This document shows positions 8,324 through 18,198 of a stretch of 64,000 nucleotides of DNA, piece after piece. Below the pieces are notes generated by a model that saw only the letters and a list, made by a program, of their open reading frames with translations, was not told the origin of the DNA and searched no databases. Origin of the DNA: Actinomycetes bacterium (lineage in GTDB: Bacteria; Actinomycetota; Acidimicrobiia; Acidimicrobiales; RAAP-2); contig JAJZDI010000004.1 in the NCBI GenBank assembly GCA_021806045.1, forward strand, positions 88,748 to 152,747, given 5' to 3'. The position numbers and the translations under genes were made by a program. Position 1 is the stretch's first letter; every line of letters begins with the position of its first letter.

Positions 8324-9535
8324 CTACTCCAACTGATCGGGGGGAGCGGGCGCAGGTCCCCGCACCGCGAAGCCGTTCCGGACGAGGAGGTGCAGGGCGA
8401 GCGGGGGGTAGGCGACGACGGAGATCATCGCCGCGCCCACCAGGGTGGCTTCGGTCCCGGGCGTGATCAGCCCGGCCGACACCCCCAGCTCGGCCACCAC
8501 GACCACCAGGGGCAGCGCCGCCGCCGAGAACAGCGCCAGGGGGAGGCGCTCGCCCCGGGGCAGGTCACGGCGGTAGAGGAGCGGGACCGGCACGCCCCGC
8601 ACGACCAGGAAGGCGACGAGGAGGACGGCCATGCGCGCCAGGTTCCAGGGATCGGCCACCAGTTCGTGCACATCGAGCCGCATGCCGGTCACCACGAAGA
8701 ACACCGGGACGAACACGCCGTAGGCCACCGCGTCGAGCTTCATCCCGAGCAGGTCGAGATCCACGCCACCGCTGCCGAGCCGGACGATCACCCCGGCGGC
8801 GAACGCGCCGAGGAGGACGTCGAGGCCAAATCGGGCGGCCATCCAGAGCAGGGCCAGGATGACCAACACGGCCAACCGGAACGGCAGCTGGCTCGACGAG
8901 TGGGTGTGGCGGGCGATGGTATCGAGAAGGCGGCCCGGCTTGCGCCGCGACGCCACGAATGCCGCGGCCACCGACGCTACGGCGAACGCCACCAGGATCA
9001 GGCTTGACCTGACCGGGTGCTCACCAACGAGGAAGAGGGAGATGAGGACGATGGGCCCCAGCTCGCCGGCGATCCCCGCGGCCATGGCGTCGGCGCCGAA
9101 CCGGGTGCCGCTCAGCCCCACGTCGCGCCACATCGGCATGACCATCCCCAGCGCTGTCGTGGTGAGCGCGATGGCGATCACTACCGACGCGGCCGCCCGT
9201 CCGCCCAGCTGGACGGCCACTCCGGCCACCAGTGCCAGCGCCACGGAGACGAGCCACCCCGCCCCCGCCAGCCAGAACGGGCGCCCCCGCACCGATGAGA
9301 AGTCGATCTCGAACCCAGCCAGAAAGATCAGCAGCGTGAGGCCGACCGAGGCGATCTCGTTCACCGCGGGCGCCAGGTGGGCAATGCCGGCCACGTGCGG
9401 CCCGACGACGACGCCGGCCACGATCTCGACCACCACGGCGTTCAGCCGCGTCCGCCCCAGCACGTCGGCGACGAACGGCGACAGCACGCCGATGGCAAAG
9501 ACGACGGTCAAGGTGGCGAACGTGCTCGAGCTCAT
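8324..9535 (-). CDS. CPA2-family cation/proton antiporter
   Basis: A 403-residue polytopic membrane protein with about 12 hydrophobic segments, including the FLAGFEIDF segment seen in Kef/CPA2-type Na+(K+)/H+ antiporters. It lacks the C-terminal TrkA-N/RCK domain of KefB/KefC and is therefore the short form. It probably exchanges Na+ or K+ for H+ at the cytoplasmic membrane. Its start faces the K+ channel gene across 89 bp, which suggests a shared role in K+ or pH balance. It is convergent with the DUF2156 fusion, only 21 bp apart. Confidence 0.82.
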   Translation of the reverse strand: MSSSTFATLTVVFAIGVLSPFVADVLGRTRLNAVVVEIVAGVVVGPHVAGIAHLAPAVNEIASVGLTLLIFLAGFEIDFSSVRGRPFWLAGAGWLVSVALALVAGVAVQLGGRAAASVVIAIALTTTALGMVMPMWRDVGLSGTRFGADAMAAGIAGELGPIVLISLFLVGEHPVRSSLILVAFAVASVAAAFVASRRKPGRLLDTIARHTHSSSQLPFRLAVLVILALLWMAARFGLDVLLGAFAAGVIVRLGSGGVDLDLLGMKLDAVAYGVFVPVFFVVTGMRLDVHELVADPWNLARMAVLLVAFLVVRGVPVPLLYRRDLPRGERLPLALFSAAALPLVVVVAELGVSAGLITPGTEATLVGAAMISVVAYPPLALHLLVRNGFAVRGPAPAPPDQLE

Positions 9536-9624
9536 CCCATCCTTCGATCCCGTACGCCCCGGGGTGAGGCCACCTCCGGCACCGGTGCGAACCGGCGGGG
9601 ACCCACCACGGTATCGTCACCCTC
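9536..9624. promoter_or_regulatory. Divergent promoter region, antiporter / K+ channel
   Basis: An 89-bp spacer between two outward-facing ion-transport genes. It implies co-control from one short region. No convincing palindrome seen. Confidence 0.35.
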
Positions 9625-10449
9625 GTGGACGGCGAGGCCGACGCAGGCGCCGGTGGCACCGGTGGAGCGACGGAGGGGGGCCGTCCCCGGGGGCCACGCC
9701 TTCCGGCCGGCGCGGTCGCCAAAGCGGTGCGGGGTGGGGCGCTCGTGCAGCGGGCGCTGCACACCTCGGACAGCTACGGCCTGCTCCTCGGCATGCTCCT
9801 TGTGGACTACCTGCTCGTCGCCCTGGTGGGCAGTCGGCGCTGGTTCGGGATCGCCGTCACTGTGCCCATCTGCCTCACACTCACCCTCGCCCTCCACACG
9901 TCCCATGCCGGCGCCCGCACCAAGACCCTCGCTCGGGTGGCGGTGGGGGTGACGCTCGTGTCGAGCGTCGCCACCCTCACCTCGGGTGGCGACCAGTCGA
10001 GCGGCGGGACCACCATCTTCCTGCTCGCCGTCCTCCTGGCGGCCACGCCGGTGGCGATCGTCCGCCGGATCCTCGCCCATCGCGAAGTGCGGGTTGAGAC
10101 GATCCTCGGTGCCATCTGCGTCTACGTGCTGATCGGCCTCTTCTTCACCATGCTGTTCATCGGCATCGCCATCGACAGCGGCAGCGCCCACCGGTTCCTG
10201 GCCCAACCGGGGCAGCACGGTCCGTCCTCGTACCTCTACCTCAGCTTCGTCACCCTCACCACCGTGGGCTTCGGCGATCTGACGCCGGCATCGAACCTGG
10301 CCCGCTCCCTGGTCGTGTTCGAGGCGATGATCGGTCAGATCTTCCTCGCCACACTGGTGGCCAGGCTCGTCGCCCTGTTCGGCGTCGCCCGCACCCCGGC
10401 GGTCGACCACGGTGACGGGGGCCGACCAGTACGGGACGGCGACGCCTGA
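9625..10449 (+). CDS. Potassium channel with TVGFGD selectivity filter
   Basis: A 274-residue membrane protein from GTG 9625. After a Gly-rich cytoplasmic N-terminus there are several helices (about 51-68, 74-92, 104-118 and 129-146) and then a standard pore module: helix (about 158-185), pore loop with selectivity filter TVGFGD at residues 213-218, and inner helix (226-248). This is an Ion_trans_2-type K+ channel, probably tetrameric. The extra N-terminal helices could form a voltage-sensor-like unit but lack an obvious Arg ladder. There is no RCK domain. Only 22 bp separate its stop from the convergent LapA-like gene. Confidence 0.85.
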   Translation: MDGEADAGAGGTGGATEGGRPRGPRLPAGAVAKAVRGGALVQRALHTSDSYGLLLGMLLVDYLLVALVGSRRWFGIAVTVPICLTLTLALHTSHAGARTKTLARVAVGVTLVSSVATLTSGGDQSSGGTTIFLLAVLLAATPVAIVRRILAHREVRVETILGAICVYVLIGLFFTMLFIGIAIDSGSAHRFLAQPGQHGPSSYLYLSFVTLTTVGFGDLTPASNLARSLVVFEAMIGQIFLATLVARLVALFGVARTPAVDHGDGGRPVRDGDA

Positions 10450-10471
10450 TGGTCAGCTGACCGGTCCGCGC

Positions 10472-10747
10472 TCACTGGGCGGCCCCCTTCCCCCGGTGCT
10501 GGCGGCGCCGCCAGATGACCAGGCGGTCCAGCCCGGCACCGAGCAGGGCGGTCACGATGAGGACCCAGATGAGCGGCACCGTGGCGCTGCTGAAGACGAA
10601 GCCGACCTTGACGGAACGGCTGTTGTCGAGGACGAAGGCCACCAGCACGACGACGATCACCCCTGCGGCCACCAGCCGTGCCACATCGCGGGCCTCGCGG
10701 GTCCGAGGCCGGACGCCCTCACCCGGCACCGTCTTCCCGTTCGCCAT
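10472..10747 (-). CDS. LapA-domain (DUF1049) small membrane protein
   Basis: A 91-residue protein with a basic N-terminus, two membrane helices (about 24-43 and 52-75) joined by the segment NSRSVKVGFVFSSATVPLIW, and a basic C-terminal tail. The NS.SV.V.F pattern between helices is typical of the LapA/YciS domain. In proteobacteria LapA takes part in envelope assembly; in actinobacteria its role is not established. It lies downstream of nuoN on the same strand across 134 bp and may have its own promoter. Confidence 0.72.
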   Translation of the reverse strand: MANGKTVPGEGVRPRTREARDVARLVAAGVIVVVLVAFVLDNSRSVKVGFVFSSATVPLIWVLIVTALLGAGLDRLVIWRRRQHRGKGAAQ

Positions 10748-10881
10748 GGCGCCCTCCTACGTCGTCCCTGCCATCGTCCCGCGCTGCCGGTCGGCTCCGA
10801 CGCTAGCGCGGGGCACCGCCGTGTCCGGCGGTTCGCCGTACCGGCCCAAGAGTGGATGCCCGGTGCCAGTGCGGTGGACGG

Positions 10882-12531
10882 TCAGTGGAAGAGCAGCGTG
10901 GCCCGGTGGGCGAAGTCGACCAGCGGTGCCGGCACGATCCCGAAGACGACGGTCACCGCCACCGAGATCACGATGGCGGCCCGGGTGAGGACGGGAACGG
11001 TCACCCGCCGCTCGGCCACATCGTCGAGGGGCGGCGCACCGGTCAGCACGGCAAGGCCCGGCACCGCGTCCGAGCCCCGGTCGAAGGTGAGCAGCTCCGT
11101 CACCGCACCGGTCCCGCCACCGCCCTCCTCGCCGTCGCCGCCGGCCGCTGCCGGCACCGGGTCCGCCACCGAGCCGGTCGGCGAGTACATCACCACGGCC
11201 AGCCGCAGGTAGAAGAAGACGGCGATGGCCGCCGACAACATGGCGATGGCAGCCAGAACGTAACCGTGGACGGCGACCACGGCCGAGACCACCTGGAGCT
11301 TGGCCAGGAACCCGGTGGTGAAGGGGGCGCCCGCCTGAGCCAGGAGGAGCACGGCCAGGGCCAGGGCGAGCAGGGGCTGGCGGCGGGCCAGGCCGCGGTA
11401 GTCCTCGAGATCGTGCCCGTTGTCGCCGTCACGGGCCATCACCGTCACCACCGCGAACGTGCCGATGACCATCACCGTGTAGGCGAAGAGGTAGTACAGC
11501 GACGCGGAGACGCCACGCGGGTCGGCCGCCTCGAGCCCGAGGAGGATGAAGCCGGCGTGGTTGATCGACGAGTAGGCCAGCATCCGCTTGACATCACGCT
11601 GGGCGAGGGCGATGGCGGCCCCCACCACCAGGGTGAGGACGGCCAGGCCGGTGACGACCGGCTGCCAGTCGGTCCGGACGGTGGAGAGCGACGAGACGAA
11701 GATCCGCAGCACGGCGGCGAAGGCGCCCGCCTTGGCCACCGCGGCCATGAACCCGGTGACAGGTGACGGCGCCCCCTGGTAGACGTCGGGCGACCACATG
11801 TGGAACGGCACGGCCGCCACCTTGAAGCCGAACCCGACGAGCAGCAGGGCCATGCCGGCCAGCAGGACCCCGTTGTCGGCGACGACGTTGCGGGCCAGGT
11901 AGTCGGCGATCTGGGGGAGGTTGGTCGAGCCGGTCGCGCCGTAGGTCAGCGCGATGCCGTAGACGAAGATGGCCGACGAGAAGCCACCGAGGACGAAGTA
12001 CTTCAGCGCCGCCTCGCCCGATTCGGCCCGCTTGTGGTTCATGGCCGTGAGCACATAGAGGGCGATGGAGAGGATCTCGAGGCCGAGGAAGACGACGATC
12101 AGGTCGTTGGCCGATCCCATCACCATGGCGCCGGACGCGGACAGCAGGGCGAGGGCGTGGAACTCGGGGCCGTCGACCCCCTCGCGCTTCAGGTAGCCGT
12201 CGGCCACCATGGCCGACAGGATGACAGCCACCGCCACCGTCACCTGGACGAGCACGCTGAACCCGTCGAGTACCACGGCGCCGGCGATGGTCACCTTGGC
12301 CCCGTGGGTGGTGACCGAGTGCCACTGGAACAGGGCCGCCACCAGCGCGGCGACGCCGGTGAGGACGGAGAGCGCGGTCGACGCCGACGTGCCCAGCGCC
12401 CGCCGGGTCATCGACGACACGACGACCACCAGCACGGCACCGCCCATCATGATGAGCACGGGCAGGATGCTCAGGTAGTCGATGTGCGGCAGGTGCAGGG
12501 TGGCTGCGCTGGCGACGGTGGCTCCCGCCAT
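10882..12531 (-). CDS. nuoN: NADH-quinone oxidoreductase subunit N
   Basis: A 549-residue antiporter-like subunit of the complex I membrane arm, last gene of the nuo operon. About 14 membrane helices are visible. The proton-path features are present, such as the Lys-containing helix ending in FKVAAVPFHMWSPDVYQGAP and the loop QRDVKRMLAYSSINHAGF. ATG 12531 overlaps the nuoM stop by one base (TGATG); a GTG at 12534 is possible. A Gly/Glu-rich insertion lies before the last helices (about 455-480). It pumps protons with NuoL and NuoM. Confidence 0.95.
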   Translation of the reverse strand: MAGATVASAATLHLPHIDYLSILPVLIMMGGAVLVVVVSSMTRRALGTSASTALSVLTGVAALVAALFQWHSVTTHGAKVTIAGAVVLDGFSVLVQVTVAVAVILSAMVADGYLKREGVDGPEFHALALLSASGAMVMGSANDLIVVFLGLEILSIALYVLTAMNHKRAESGEAALKYFVLGGFSSAIFVYGIALTYGATGSTNLPQIADYLARNVVADNGVLLAGMALLLVGFGFKVAAVPFHMWSPDVYQGAPSPVTGFMAAVAKAGAFAAVLRIFVSSLSTVRTDWQPVVTGLAVLTLVVGAAIALAQRDVKRMLAYSSINHAGFILLGLEAADPRGVSASLYYLFAYTVMVIGTFAVVTVMARDGDNGHDLEDYRGLARRQPLLALALAVLLLAQAGAPFTTGFLAKLQVVSAVVAVHGYVLAAIAMLSAAIAVFFYLRLAVVMYSPTGSVADPVPAAAGGDGEEGGGGTGAVTELLTFDRGSDAVPGLAVLTGAPPLDDVAERRVTVPVLTRAAIVISVAVTVVFGIVPAPLVDFAHRATLLFH

Positions 12532-14171
12532 CACTGCGCTCCTCTCGTCACGGTCCGGGCCACTGGGCGGGCCGGCGCGGAGGAGGCGCCGCCGGGCGCC
12601 GGTCCTGACGCCGTGCCCGCGGCCGGGTGCGACCCTGAGGTGCTCCCGGTCGTCGCCACCGCCGGCTGGTGCTCATGGGTGACCTGCTCGATGTGCGCCA
12701 CCAGCCGGTTGACCGACGGCGTGATCCGGTCCAGGACCGGCTTCGGGTAGATGCCGAGGAACACGATGAGGATGACCAGCGGGGCGATGACGAGGCGCTC
12801 CCCCCACCCGAGGTCCCGGATCTTGGCGTTGGCGCCGGAGGCCACGCCGTGGAAGACCTGCTGGTAGGCCCACAGGAGGTACAGGGCGGCCAGGATCACC
12901 CCGGCCGTAGCCGCCACCGCCCACCACCGGTGGACGATGAAGGTGCCCGACAGGACGAGGAACTCGCCGACGAAGCCGTTGAGGCCGGGAACCCCGACGG
13001 ACGCCAGCATGACGAGGGTGAACACGCCGGCCAGCACCGGAGCTGCCTTCTGCAGGCCGGTCAGCTCGCTCACCTGCCACGTCCGCCTGCGCTCATAGAT
13101 CCACCCGATCAGGAGGAAGAGGGCGGCGATGACGAGCCCGTGGTTCACCATCTGCAGCACGCCCCCAGACAGCCCCTGGGTGGTGAGTGCGAAGGTTCCG
13201 AGGACGATGAAGCCGATGTGCGCCAGGGACGAGTAGGCGACCAGGCGCTTGAGGTCGCGCTGCACGCACGCCACCACCGCTCCGTAGAGGATCCCGACCA
13301 CGCCCAGGGTGAGCAGCAGCGGCGCCAGGGTGTGGGTCGCCTGGGGGAACAAGTTGAGGTCGAAGCGGATGATCCCGTAGGTGCCCAGCTTGGCCATGAC
13401 CGCGGCCAGCAGGACCGACCCGGCTGTCGGCGCTTCGGCATAGGCATCAGGTGACCAGGTGTGGAAGGGGAACACCGGCGCCTTGACGGCGAAGGCGGCG
13501 GTGAAGGCCAGGAAGAGGAGGACGCCCTCGGTCCCGGAGAGATGCGTGTTCATCAGCGCCGGCAGCTCGAAGGTGAGCACGTGGGTCTGGGACTGGTGGA
13601 GGAAGGCCACCGCCAGGATGCCCACCAGCAGGAAGGCCGAGCCGGCGAACGTGTAGACGAAGAACTTGATCGCCGCGTAGCCGCGCCGGGCGAACCCCCA
13701 CCCCCCGATGATGAAGTAGGTGGGGACCAGGGTGAGCTCGAAGAAGAGGAAGAACAGGATCAGGTCGAGGGAGACGAAGCTGCCAAGGCACGCCGCCTCG
13801 AGGAGGAGGATCCAGGCCACGAAGGACCGGCGGTCGGTGCGGGAGCGGGCGCCCAGCATGACCAGCGGGAAGAGCAACGCCGCCATGAGCACCAGGAACA
13901 GGGAGATGCCGTCGACCCCCACGAACCAGTGGATGCCGAGCGACGACGCCCACACGTGGTCGGACCTCATCTGGTAGCCGGCGTTCGACACCTGGAAGCG
14001 GATTGCGATGACGATGGCCAGGACCAGGGTGGCCGTCGCCACCGCGATCCCGAGTGCCTCGTGGAGCCATCCCGCCACCCGGCGGGAGGGGACGAGCGCG
14101 ACCGCTGCCGCGCCGGCGGCGGGCAACAGCACCAGGACGGTGAGAAAGGGGAAGGGCTGGGTGGGCGCCAT
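12531..14171 (-). CDS. nuoM: NADH-quinone oxidoreductase subunit M
   Basis: A 546-residue proton-pumping subunit from ATG 14171, which overlaps the nuoL stop in TGATG. The conserved VKAPVFPFHTWSPDAYAEAP segment and the QRDLKRLVAYSSLAHIGF loop identify the Mrp-like antiporter family. The frame is open further upstream, but that part is antisense noise; the overlap and the N-terminal MAPTQPFPFL fix the start. The C-terminal tail after the last helix is Ala/Pro/Gly-rich and longer than usual. Confidence 0.95.
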   Translation of the reverse strand: MAPTQPFPFLTVLVLLPAAGAAAVALVPSRRVAGWLHEALGIAVATATLVLAIVIAIRFQVSNAGYQMRSDHVWASSLGIHWFVGVDGISLFLVLMAALLFPLVMLGARSRTDRRSFVAWILLLEAACLGSFVSLDLILFFLFFELTLVPTYFIIGGWGFARRGYAAIKFFVYTFAGSAFLLVGILAVAFLHQSQTHVLTFELPALMNTHLSGTEGVLLFLAFTAAFAVKAPVFPFHTWSPDAYAEAPTAGSVLLAAVMAKLGTYGIIRFDLNLFPQATHTLAPLLLTLGVVGILYGAVVACVQRDLKRLVAYSSLAHIGFIVLGTFALTTQGLSGGVLQMVNHGLVIAALFLLIGWIYERRRTWQVSELTGLQKAAPVLAGVFTLVMLASVGVPGLNGFVGEFLVLSGTFIVHRWWAVAATAGVILAALYLLWAYQQVFHGVASGANAKIRDLGWGERLVIAPLVILIVFLGIYPKPVLDRITPSVNRLVAHIEQVTHEHQPAVATTGSTSGSHPAAGTASGPAPGGASSAPARPVARTVTRGAQ

Positions 14172-16075
14172 CACGACCACCACACCCGGGTCAGCATGAA
14201 GCCGAAGATCACGACCACTCCGAGGACGATCCCGAGCGCGTAGTTGCGCACATAGCCGGTCTGTGCCCGCCGCACCAGGCCACCGCCCCGGCGGACCGCC
14301 GAGGCGATGCCGTTCACCGCCCCGTCGATGATGCCGCCCTCCACCGTGGAGGCGGTGAAGGCGGCCAGGCGGGCCCCGGGCCTGCCGATGACCGAGTCGT
14401 AGAGCTCGTTCAGGTACCAGGACCGTCGCAGGAAGGCGTTCTCCAGGGCCGGGCGTTCGGTCACCTTGCGCCACAGAGCGAAGCCGAGCACCACGCCGAC
14501 GATGGCGACAGCCGAGTCGGTGATGGCCAATCCCCACTGGAGCCCGACGGACTGGTGGGCGTCGTACAGGTTGGCGCCGAAGACGGGGTCGACCCACCGG
14601 AGCAGGGTGCCACTCCCGTACCAGGGGAAGCTGAGGGCACCACCGGCCAGGGCCAGGATGGCCAGGATCACCAGCGGGACCTTCATGGGCCACGGCGACT
14701 CGTGCGGCTCGGACCCGTCGTGCCCGTGGCCGGCCGGGCGGTTGTCCGTCCGCCACCGGTCGTCACCGAAGAAGGCCAGGGCGACCAGGCGGCTCAGGTA
14801 GTACGCGGTCAGCAGGGCGGCGGCCAGCCCCACCACCCACAGCGCCGGGTACCGGGCGAAGGCGTTGTCGAGGACGTCGCCCTTGGCCCAGAACCCCGAC
14901 AGAGGCGGCACACCTGCGATGGCCAGCCATGCCACTGCGAACGTGTAGAAGGTCACCTTCATGTAGCGCCGGAGGTTGCCCATGCGCTTCAGGTCCTGCT
15001 CGTCGTGGAGGCCGTGGATGACCGAGCCGGCCCCGAGGAAAAGGAGGCCCTTGAAGAAGGCGTGGGCGATCATGAGGAAGAGGGCGGCCTCGTAGGCGCC
15101 GGTCCCCACGGCGAGGAACATGTAGCCCAGCTGGGAGACGGTCGAGTAGGCCAGGACCTTCTTGATGTCGCTCTGCGCGCAGGCGATGGTTGCGGCGACG
15201 AACGCGGTCGCCGCCCCCACGATGGCGATGGTGAGGGACGCCGCACCCGACGCGTGCAGGAGCGGGTTCACCCGGCACATCAGGTACACGCCGGCGGTGA
15301 CCATGGTGGCCGCGTGGATCAGGGCGGAGACCGGGGTGGGGCCCTCCATGGCGTCGGCCAGCCACGGGAACAGCGGGATCTGTGCCGACTTGCCCACCGC
15401 GCCGACGAAGAGGAGGAGGGCGATGGCCGTGATGGTGCCCGGGCTCACCTGGCCCAGGCGGGCGAAGATCGTCGAGTAGTCGAGGCTGCCCACCGACTGA
15501 AAGGTGAGGAACATGGCCAGCAGGAACCCTGCATCGCCGATCCGGTTGTAGACGAACGCCTTCTTGCCGGCGCTGGCCGCCGAGTCCCGGTGGAACCAGA
15601 AGGAGATGAGCCAGTAGGAGCAGGTGCCCACGCCCTCCCAGCCGACGAAGGTGACGAGGAGGTTGTTCCCCAGCACCAGGATCAGCATGGAGGCGACGAA
15701 CAGGTTCAGGTACAGGAAGAACTTGGGGTAGTCGGGATCGCCCTTCATGTACGAGATCGAGTACAGGTGGATGAGGGTGGAGATCCCGGTCACGAAGAGG
15801 ACCATCGTCATCGACAGCGGGTCCGCGGTGAAGCCCAGGTTGACGTGCAGTCCGCCCACCGGCAGCCACGTCCACAGCACCTGGGTGAACGACCGGACCG
15901 GCGCGTGCACACCGAGGAGGGCGAAGAACACCAGCACACCCACCACGAACGAGGCGCCGACGAACGTCGTGGCCACCGCCCCGGCCAGCGGGTCGCCCAT
16001 GCGCCGTCCGAGCAGAACCTGGACGGCGAACCCGGCCAGCGGCAGCAGGAAGATGAGGAAGGTCAGGTGGAGCAT
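14171..16075 (-). CDS. nuoL: NADH-quinone oxidoreductase subunit L
   Basis: A 634-residue subunit, the distal member of the complex I membrane arm with the long lateral helix. It contains VGAVGKSAQIPLFPWLADAM and the LMCRVNPLLHASGAASLTIA segment typical of NuoL. ATG 16075 lies 7 bp after the nuoK stop. Length is normal for the family. Confidence 0.95.
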   Translation of the reverse strand: MLHLTFLIFLLPLAGFAVQVLLGRRMGDPLAGAVATTFVGASFVVGVLVFFALLGVHAPVRSFTQVLWTWLPVGGLHVNLGFTADPLSMTMVLFVTGISTLIHLYSISYMKGDPDYPKFFLYLNLFVASMLILVLGNNLLVTFVGWEGVGTCSYWLISFWFHRDSAASAGKKAFVYNRIGDAGFLLAMFLTFQSVGSLDYSTIFARLGQVSPGTITAIALLLFVGAVGKSAQIPLFPWLADAMEGPTPVSALIHAATMVTAGVYLMCRVNPLLHASGAASLTIAIVGAATAFVAATIACAQSDIKKVLAYSTVSQLGYMFLAVGTGAYEAALFLMIAHAFFKGLLFLGAGSVIHGLHDEQDLKRMGNLRRYMKVTFYTFAVAWLAIAGVPPLSGFWAKGDVLDNAFARYPALWVVGLAAALLTAYYLSRLVALAFFGDDRWRTDNRPAGHGHDGSEPHESPWPMKVPLVILAILALAGGALSFPWYGSGTLLRWVDPVFGANLYDAHQSVGLQWGLAITDSAVAIVGVVLGFALWRKVTERPALENAFLRRSWYLNELYDSVIGRPGARLAAFTASTVEGGIIDGAVNGIASAVRRGGGLVRRAQTGYVRNYALGIVLGVVVIFGFMLTRVWWS

Positions 16076-16082
16076 CAGGGGA

Positions 16083-16388
16083 TCAGCCCTTCATCAGGTG
16101 CAGGTCGTCGGCGGTGGCACTGGCCCGGCGCCGGAAGATGGCGACGACGATCCCGAGCCCGACGACCACCTCGGCGGCGGCCACCACGAGCACGAAGAAC
16201 ACGAGCACCTGGCCCCCGATGTCGTTCAGGGTGCGGGCGAAGGTCACGAAGGTCAGGTTGGCCGAGTTCAGCATGAGCTCGACGCACATGAACATCACGA
16301 GGACGTTGCGCCGGACCAGCAACCCGATGGTGCCGATGGCGAACAGGACCGCTGCGACGCCCAGGTACCAATCGGCGCTGATGGTCAT
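16083..16388 (-). CDS. nuoK: NADH-quinone oxidoreductase subunit K
   Basis: A 101-residue three-helix subunit. The conserved membrane glutamates are seen in [13 protein letters not shown] (helix 2) and in the [18 protein letters not shown] segment (helix 3). It links the quinone site to the antiporter subunits. It overlaps nuoJ by 4 bp (ATGA). Confidence 0.95.
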   Translation of the reverse strand: MTISADWYLGVAAVLFAIGTIGLLVRRNVLVMFMCVELMLNSANLTFVTFARTLNDIGGQVLVFFVLVVAAAEVVVGLGIVVAIFRRRASATADDLHLMKG

Positions 16389-17221
16389 CGCGCCACCCCT
16401 TCCGCCGCCTGTGCGGCATCGGTCACGTCGGGCGCGGCCTGTCCGGTGGCGCCGGCTGCGCCCGCGGCTGCCGGTGCCTTCTCTGCTGTGTCGGGCTCGC
16501 CGGTGCCGTCCGGCTCCCCCGCGCCCGTGCCCGGATGCGCCTCTGCGTCAGCCGGCGCGCCCTCGTCCGCATCCTCCGCTCCGCCCTCGCCCGAGCCCGG
16601 TACGGGCATGGCCGCCGCACCGGGCGAGCCCTCCGGTCGGGTCGCCGGTGGCCGGCGTGCCAGGACGACGGCGCCGACGACGGCGATCACCAATAGGGCG
16701 GCGGTGACCTCGAAGGGGAACAGGTAGGTGGTGAAGACGGAACGCCCGAGCAGCGCGACGTTCCCGCCGGGGGCATCGGCCGGTCCCGACACGGCATGGG
16801 CGCCGGTCGTCCAGTGGGAAACGCTCCCGAGCACGAGGGTGCCCACCAGCGCCAGCAGCCCCAGGGCTACCGCCACCGGGCGTTGGCCGCGGAGCGGTTC
16901 GACCCGGAGGTTCTCCTCTTTGTCGACACCGAGGAACATGATCACGAACAGGAAGAGGACCACGATGGCCCCGGCGTACACGATGACCTGGACGGCGGCC
17001 AGGAAGTCGTCCCGCTGGAGGACGAAGAGGACCGCCACCCCGAAGAGGGTCATGACCAGCATGAGGGCGGCATGGACCGGGTTCCTGGCCACGACGACGC
17101 CCACCCCGCCGGCGAGGACGATGGCGCTCGCCACCGCGAAGACGCTGACGTCGACGGTCGACGGGTGGGAGGCAACAGCGAGGACGGCCGGCAGGTGGAC
17201 GAGGAGGAGGGTGGCGATCAT
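16385..17221 (-). CDS. nuoJ: NADH-quinone oxidoreductase subunit J with long C-terminal tail
   Basis: A 278-residue protein. Five membrane helices lie within about the first 190 residues, including the [20 protein letters not shown] segment that carries the Tyr and pi-bulge region of NuoJ. The remaining 85-90 residues are a low-complexity Ala/Gly/Glu/Pro tail without visible domains, whereas typical NuoJ ends near 160-200. Overlaps nuoI and nuoK by 4 bp each. Confidence 0.94.
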   Translation of the reverse strand: MIATLLLVHLPAVLAVASHPSTVDVSVFAVASAIVLAGGVGVVVARNPVHAALMLVMTLFGVAVLFVLQRDDFLAAVQVIVYAGAIVVLFLFVIMFLGVDKEENLRVEPLRGQRPVAVALGLLALVGTLVLGSVSHWTTGAHAVSGPADAPGGNVALLGRSVFTTYLFPFEVTAALLVIAVVGAVVLARRPPATRPEGSPGAAAMPVPGSGEGGAEDADEGAPADAEAHPGTGAGEPDGTGEPDTAEKAPAAAGAAGATGQAAPDVTDAAQAAEGVAR

Positions 17222-18198
17222 CGCTGCTCCCCTTCCGCCCCGTCATCGGGGGACGGCGACCGGCCCTCGACGTCGACCGCGGCACGGGCCGCCGCGTAAC
17301 GCTCCTCCGCCTGACGGGCGATACGTGCTCCGGCGCCGGGCGAGAAGCGGGACACCTTGTCGCGCAGGCGGCCGAGAGCGCCCCTGGGCCCCCGCTTGGA
17401 CGCGTCGAGATCGGCGGGCCGCAGGTGGCGCTCGAGCGTGTCGCGCAGCGCCATCGTGCCGGTGGCCTCGTCGTCGCGCCGGCCACTCTGGCCGCCTTCG
17501 GGTGCTCGCACCCCGAAGCCCAGCTCGCCGGACCACTGGACCTGGCCCTCGTAGGCGGCGGCGCCGGCCGGCGAGGTGGCCCGCATCCACCCGGACGTGT
17601 GGAGCTCGTCGCCGTCGCGCCAGTCCTCCCACGGTTGGCGGCGGGGACGGCCGTCGTCGTCGACCAGGAGCTCACGCTTGGTGTAGATGGCGTCGCTCCG
17701 GTTGGTGAAGGAGAACTCGAACAGCTTCGACTCGGTGATGGCCTCGGTCGGGCACGCCTCCACGCACATGTCGCAGTGGATGCAGCGCAGGAAGTTGATC
17801 TCGTAGACGTAGCCGTAACGTTCGCCCGGCGAGACCGGGTGGTCGGGCGGGTTGTCGAGCCCGCGCACGTAGATGCAGTCGGCCGGGCAGACGCCGGCGC
17901 ACAGCTCGCAGCCGATGCACTTCTCCATGCCGTCCTCGTACCGGTTGAGGACGTGCCTGCCGTGCTGGCGGGGCTGCTTCGGACGCTTCTCCTCCGGGTA
18001 CTGGCGGGTGACGGCCGGGCGGCCGAGGTGCTCGAAGGTGAGCTTGAACCCGCCGAGGAAGTTCTGGCGCTGGCGGGGCGGGCCGGCCTCGAGCTCGGTG
18101 CCGGGCTCGCCGTCGGCGCGGTCCGCCCACTGTGCCGCCTCGTCGACATGCTCGTCCACGGCCGCGTCGACCGTCTCGTCGACCGTCTCGTCGCTCAC
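17218..18198 (-). CDS. nuoI: NADH-quinone oxidoreductase subunit I with extended C-terminus
   Basis: A 326-residue ferredoxin-like subunit that carries clusters N6a and N6b. First motif: Cys94, Cys97, Cys100, Cys104 (with Cys108). Second: Cys139, Cys142, Cys145, Cys149. The membrane-associating N-terminus (about 45-80) is preceded by an acidic leader. The last ~150 residues are an extension, as most NuoI proteins end at 160-210. GTG 18198 overlaps the nuoH stop in GTGA. It passes electrons from NuoG to NuoB. Confidence 0.94.
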   Translation of the reverse strand: MSDETVDETVDAAVDEHVDEAAQWADRADGEPGTELEAGPPRQRQNFLGGFKLTFEHLGRPAVTRQYPEEKRPKQPRQHGRHVLNRYEDGMEKCIGCELCAGVCPADCIYVRGLDNPPDHPVSPGERYGYVYEINFLRCIHCDMCVEACPTEAITESKLFEFSFTNRSDAIYTKRELLVDDDGRPRRQPWEDWRDGDELHTSGWMRATSPAGAAAYEGQVQWSGELGFGVRAPEGGQSGRRDDEATGTMALRDTLERHLRPADLDASKRGPRGALGRLRDKVSRFSPGAGARIARQAEERYAAARAAVDVEGRSPSPDDGAEGEQR

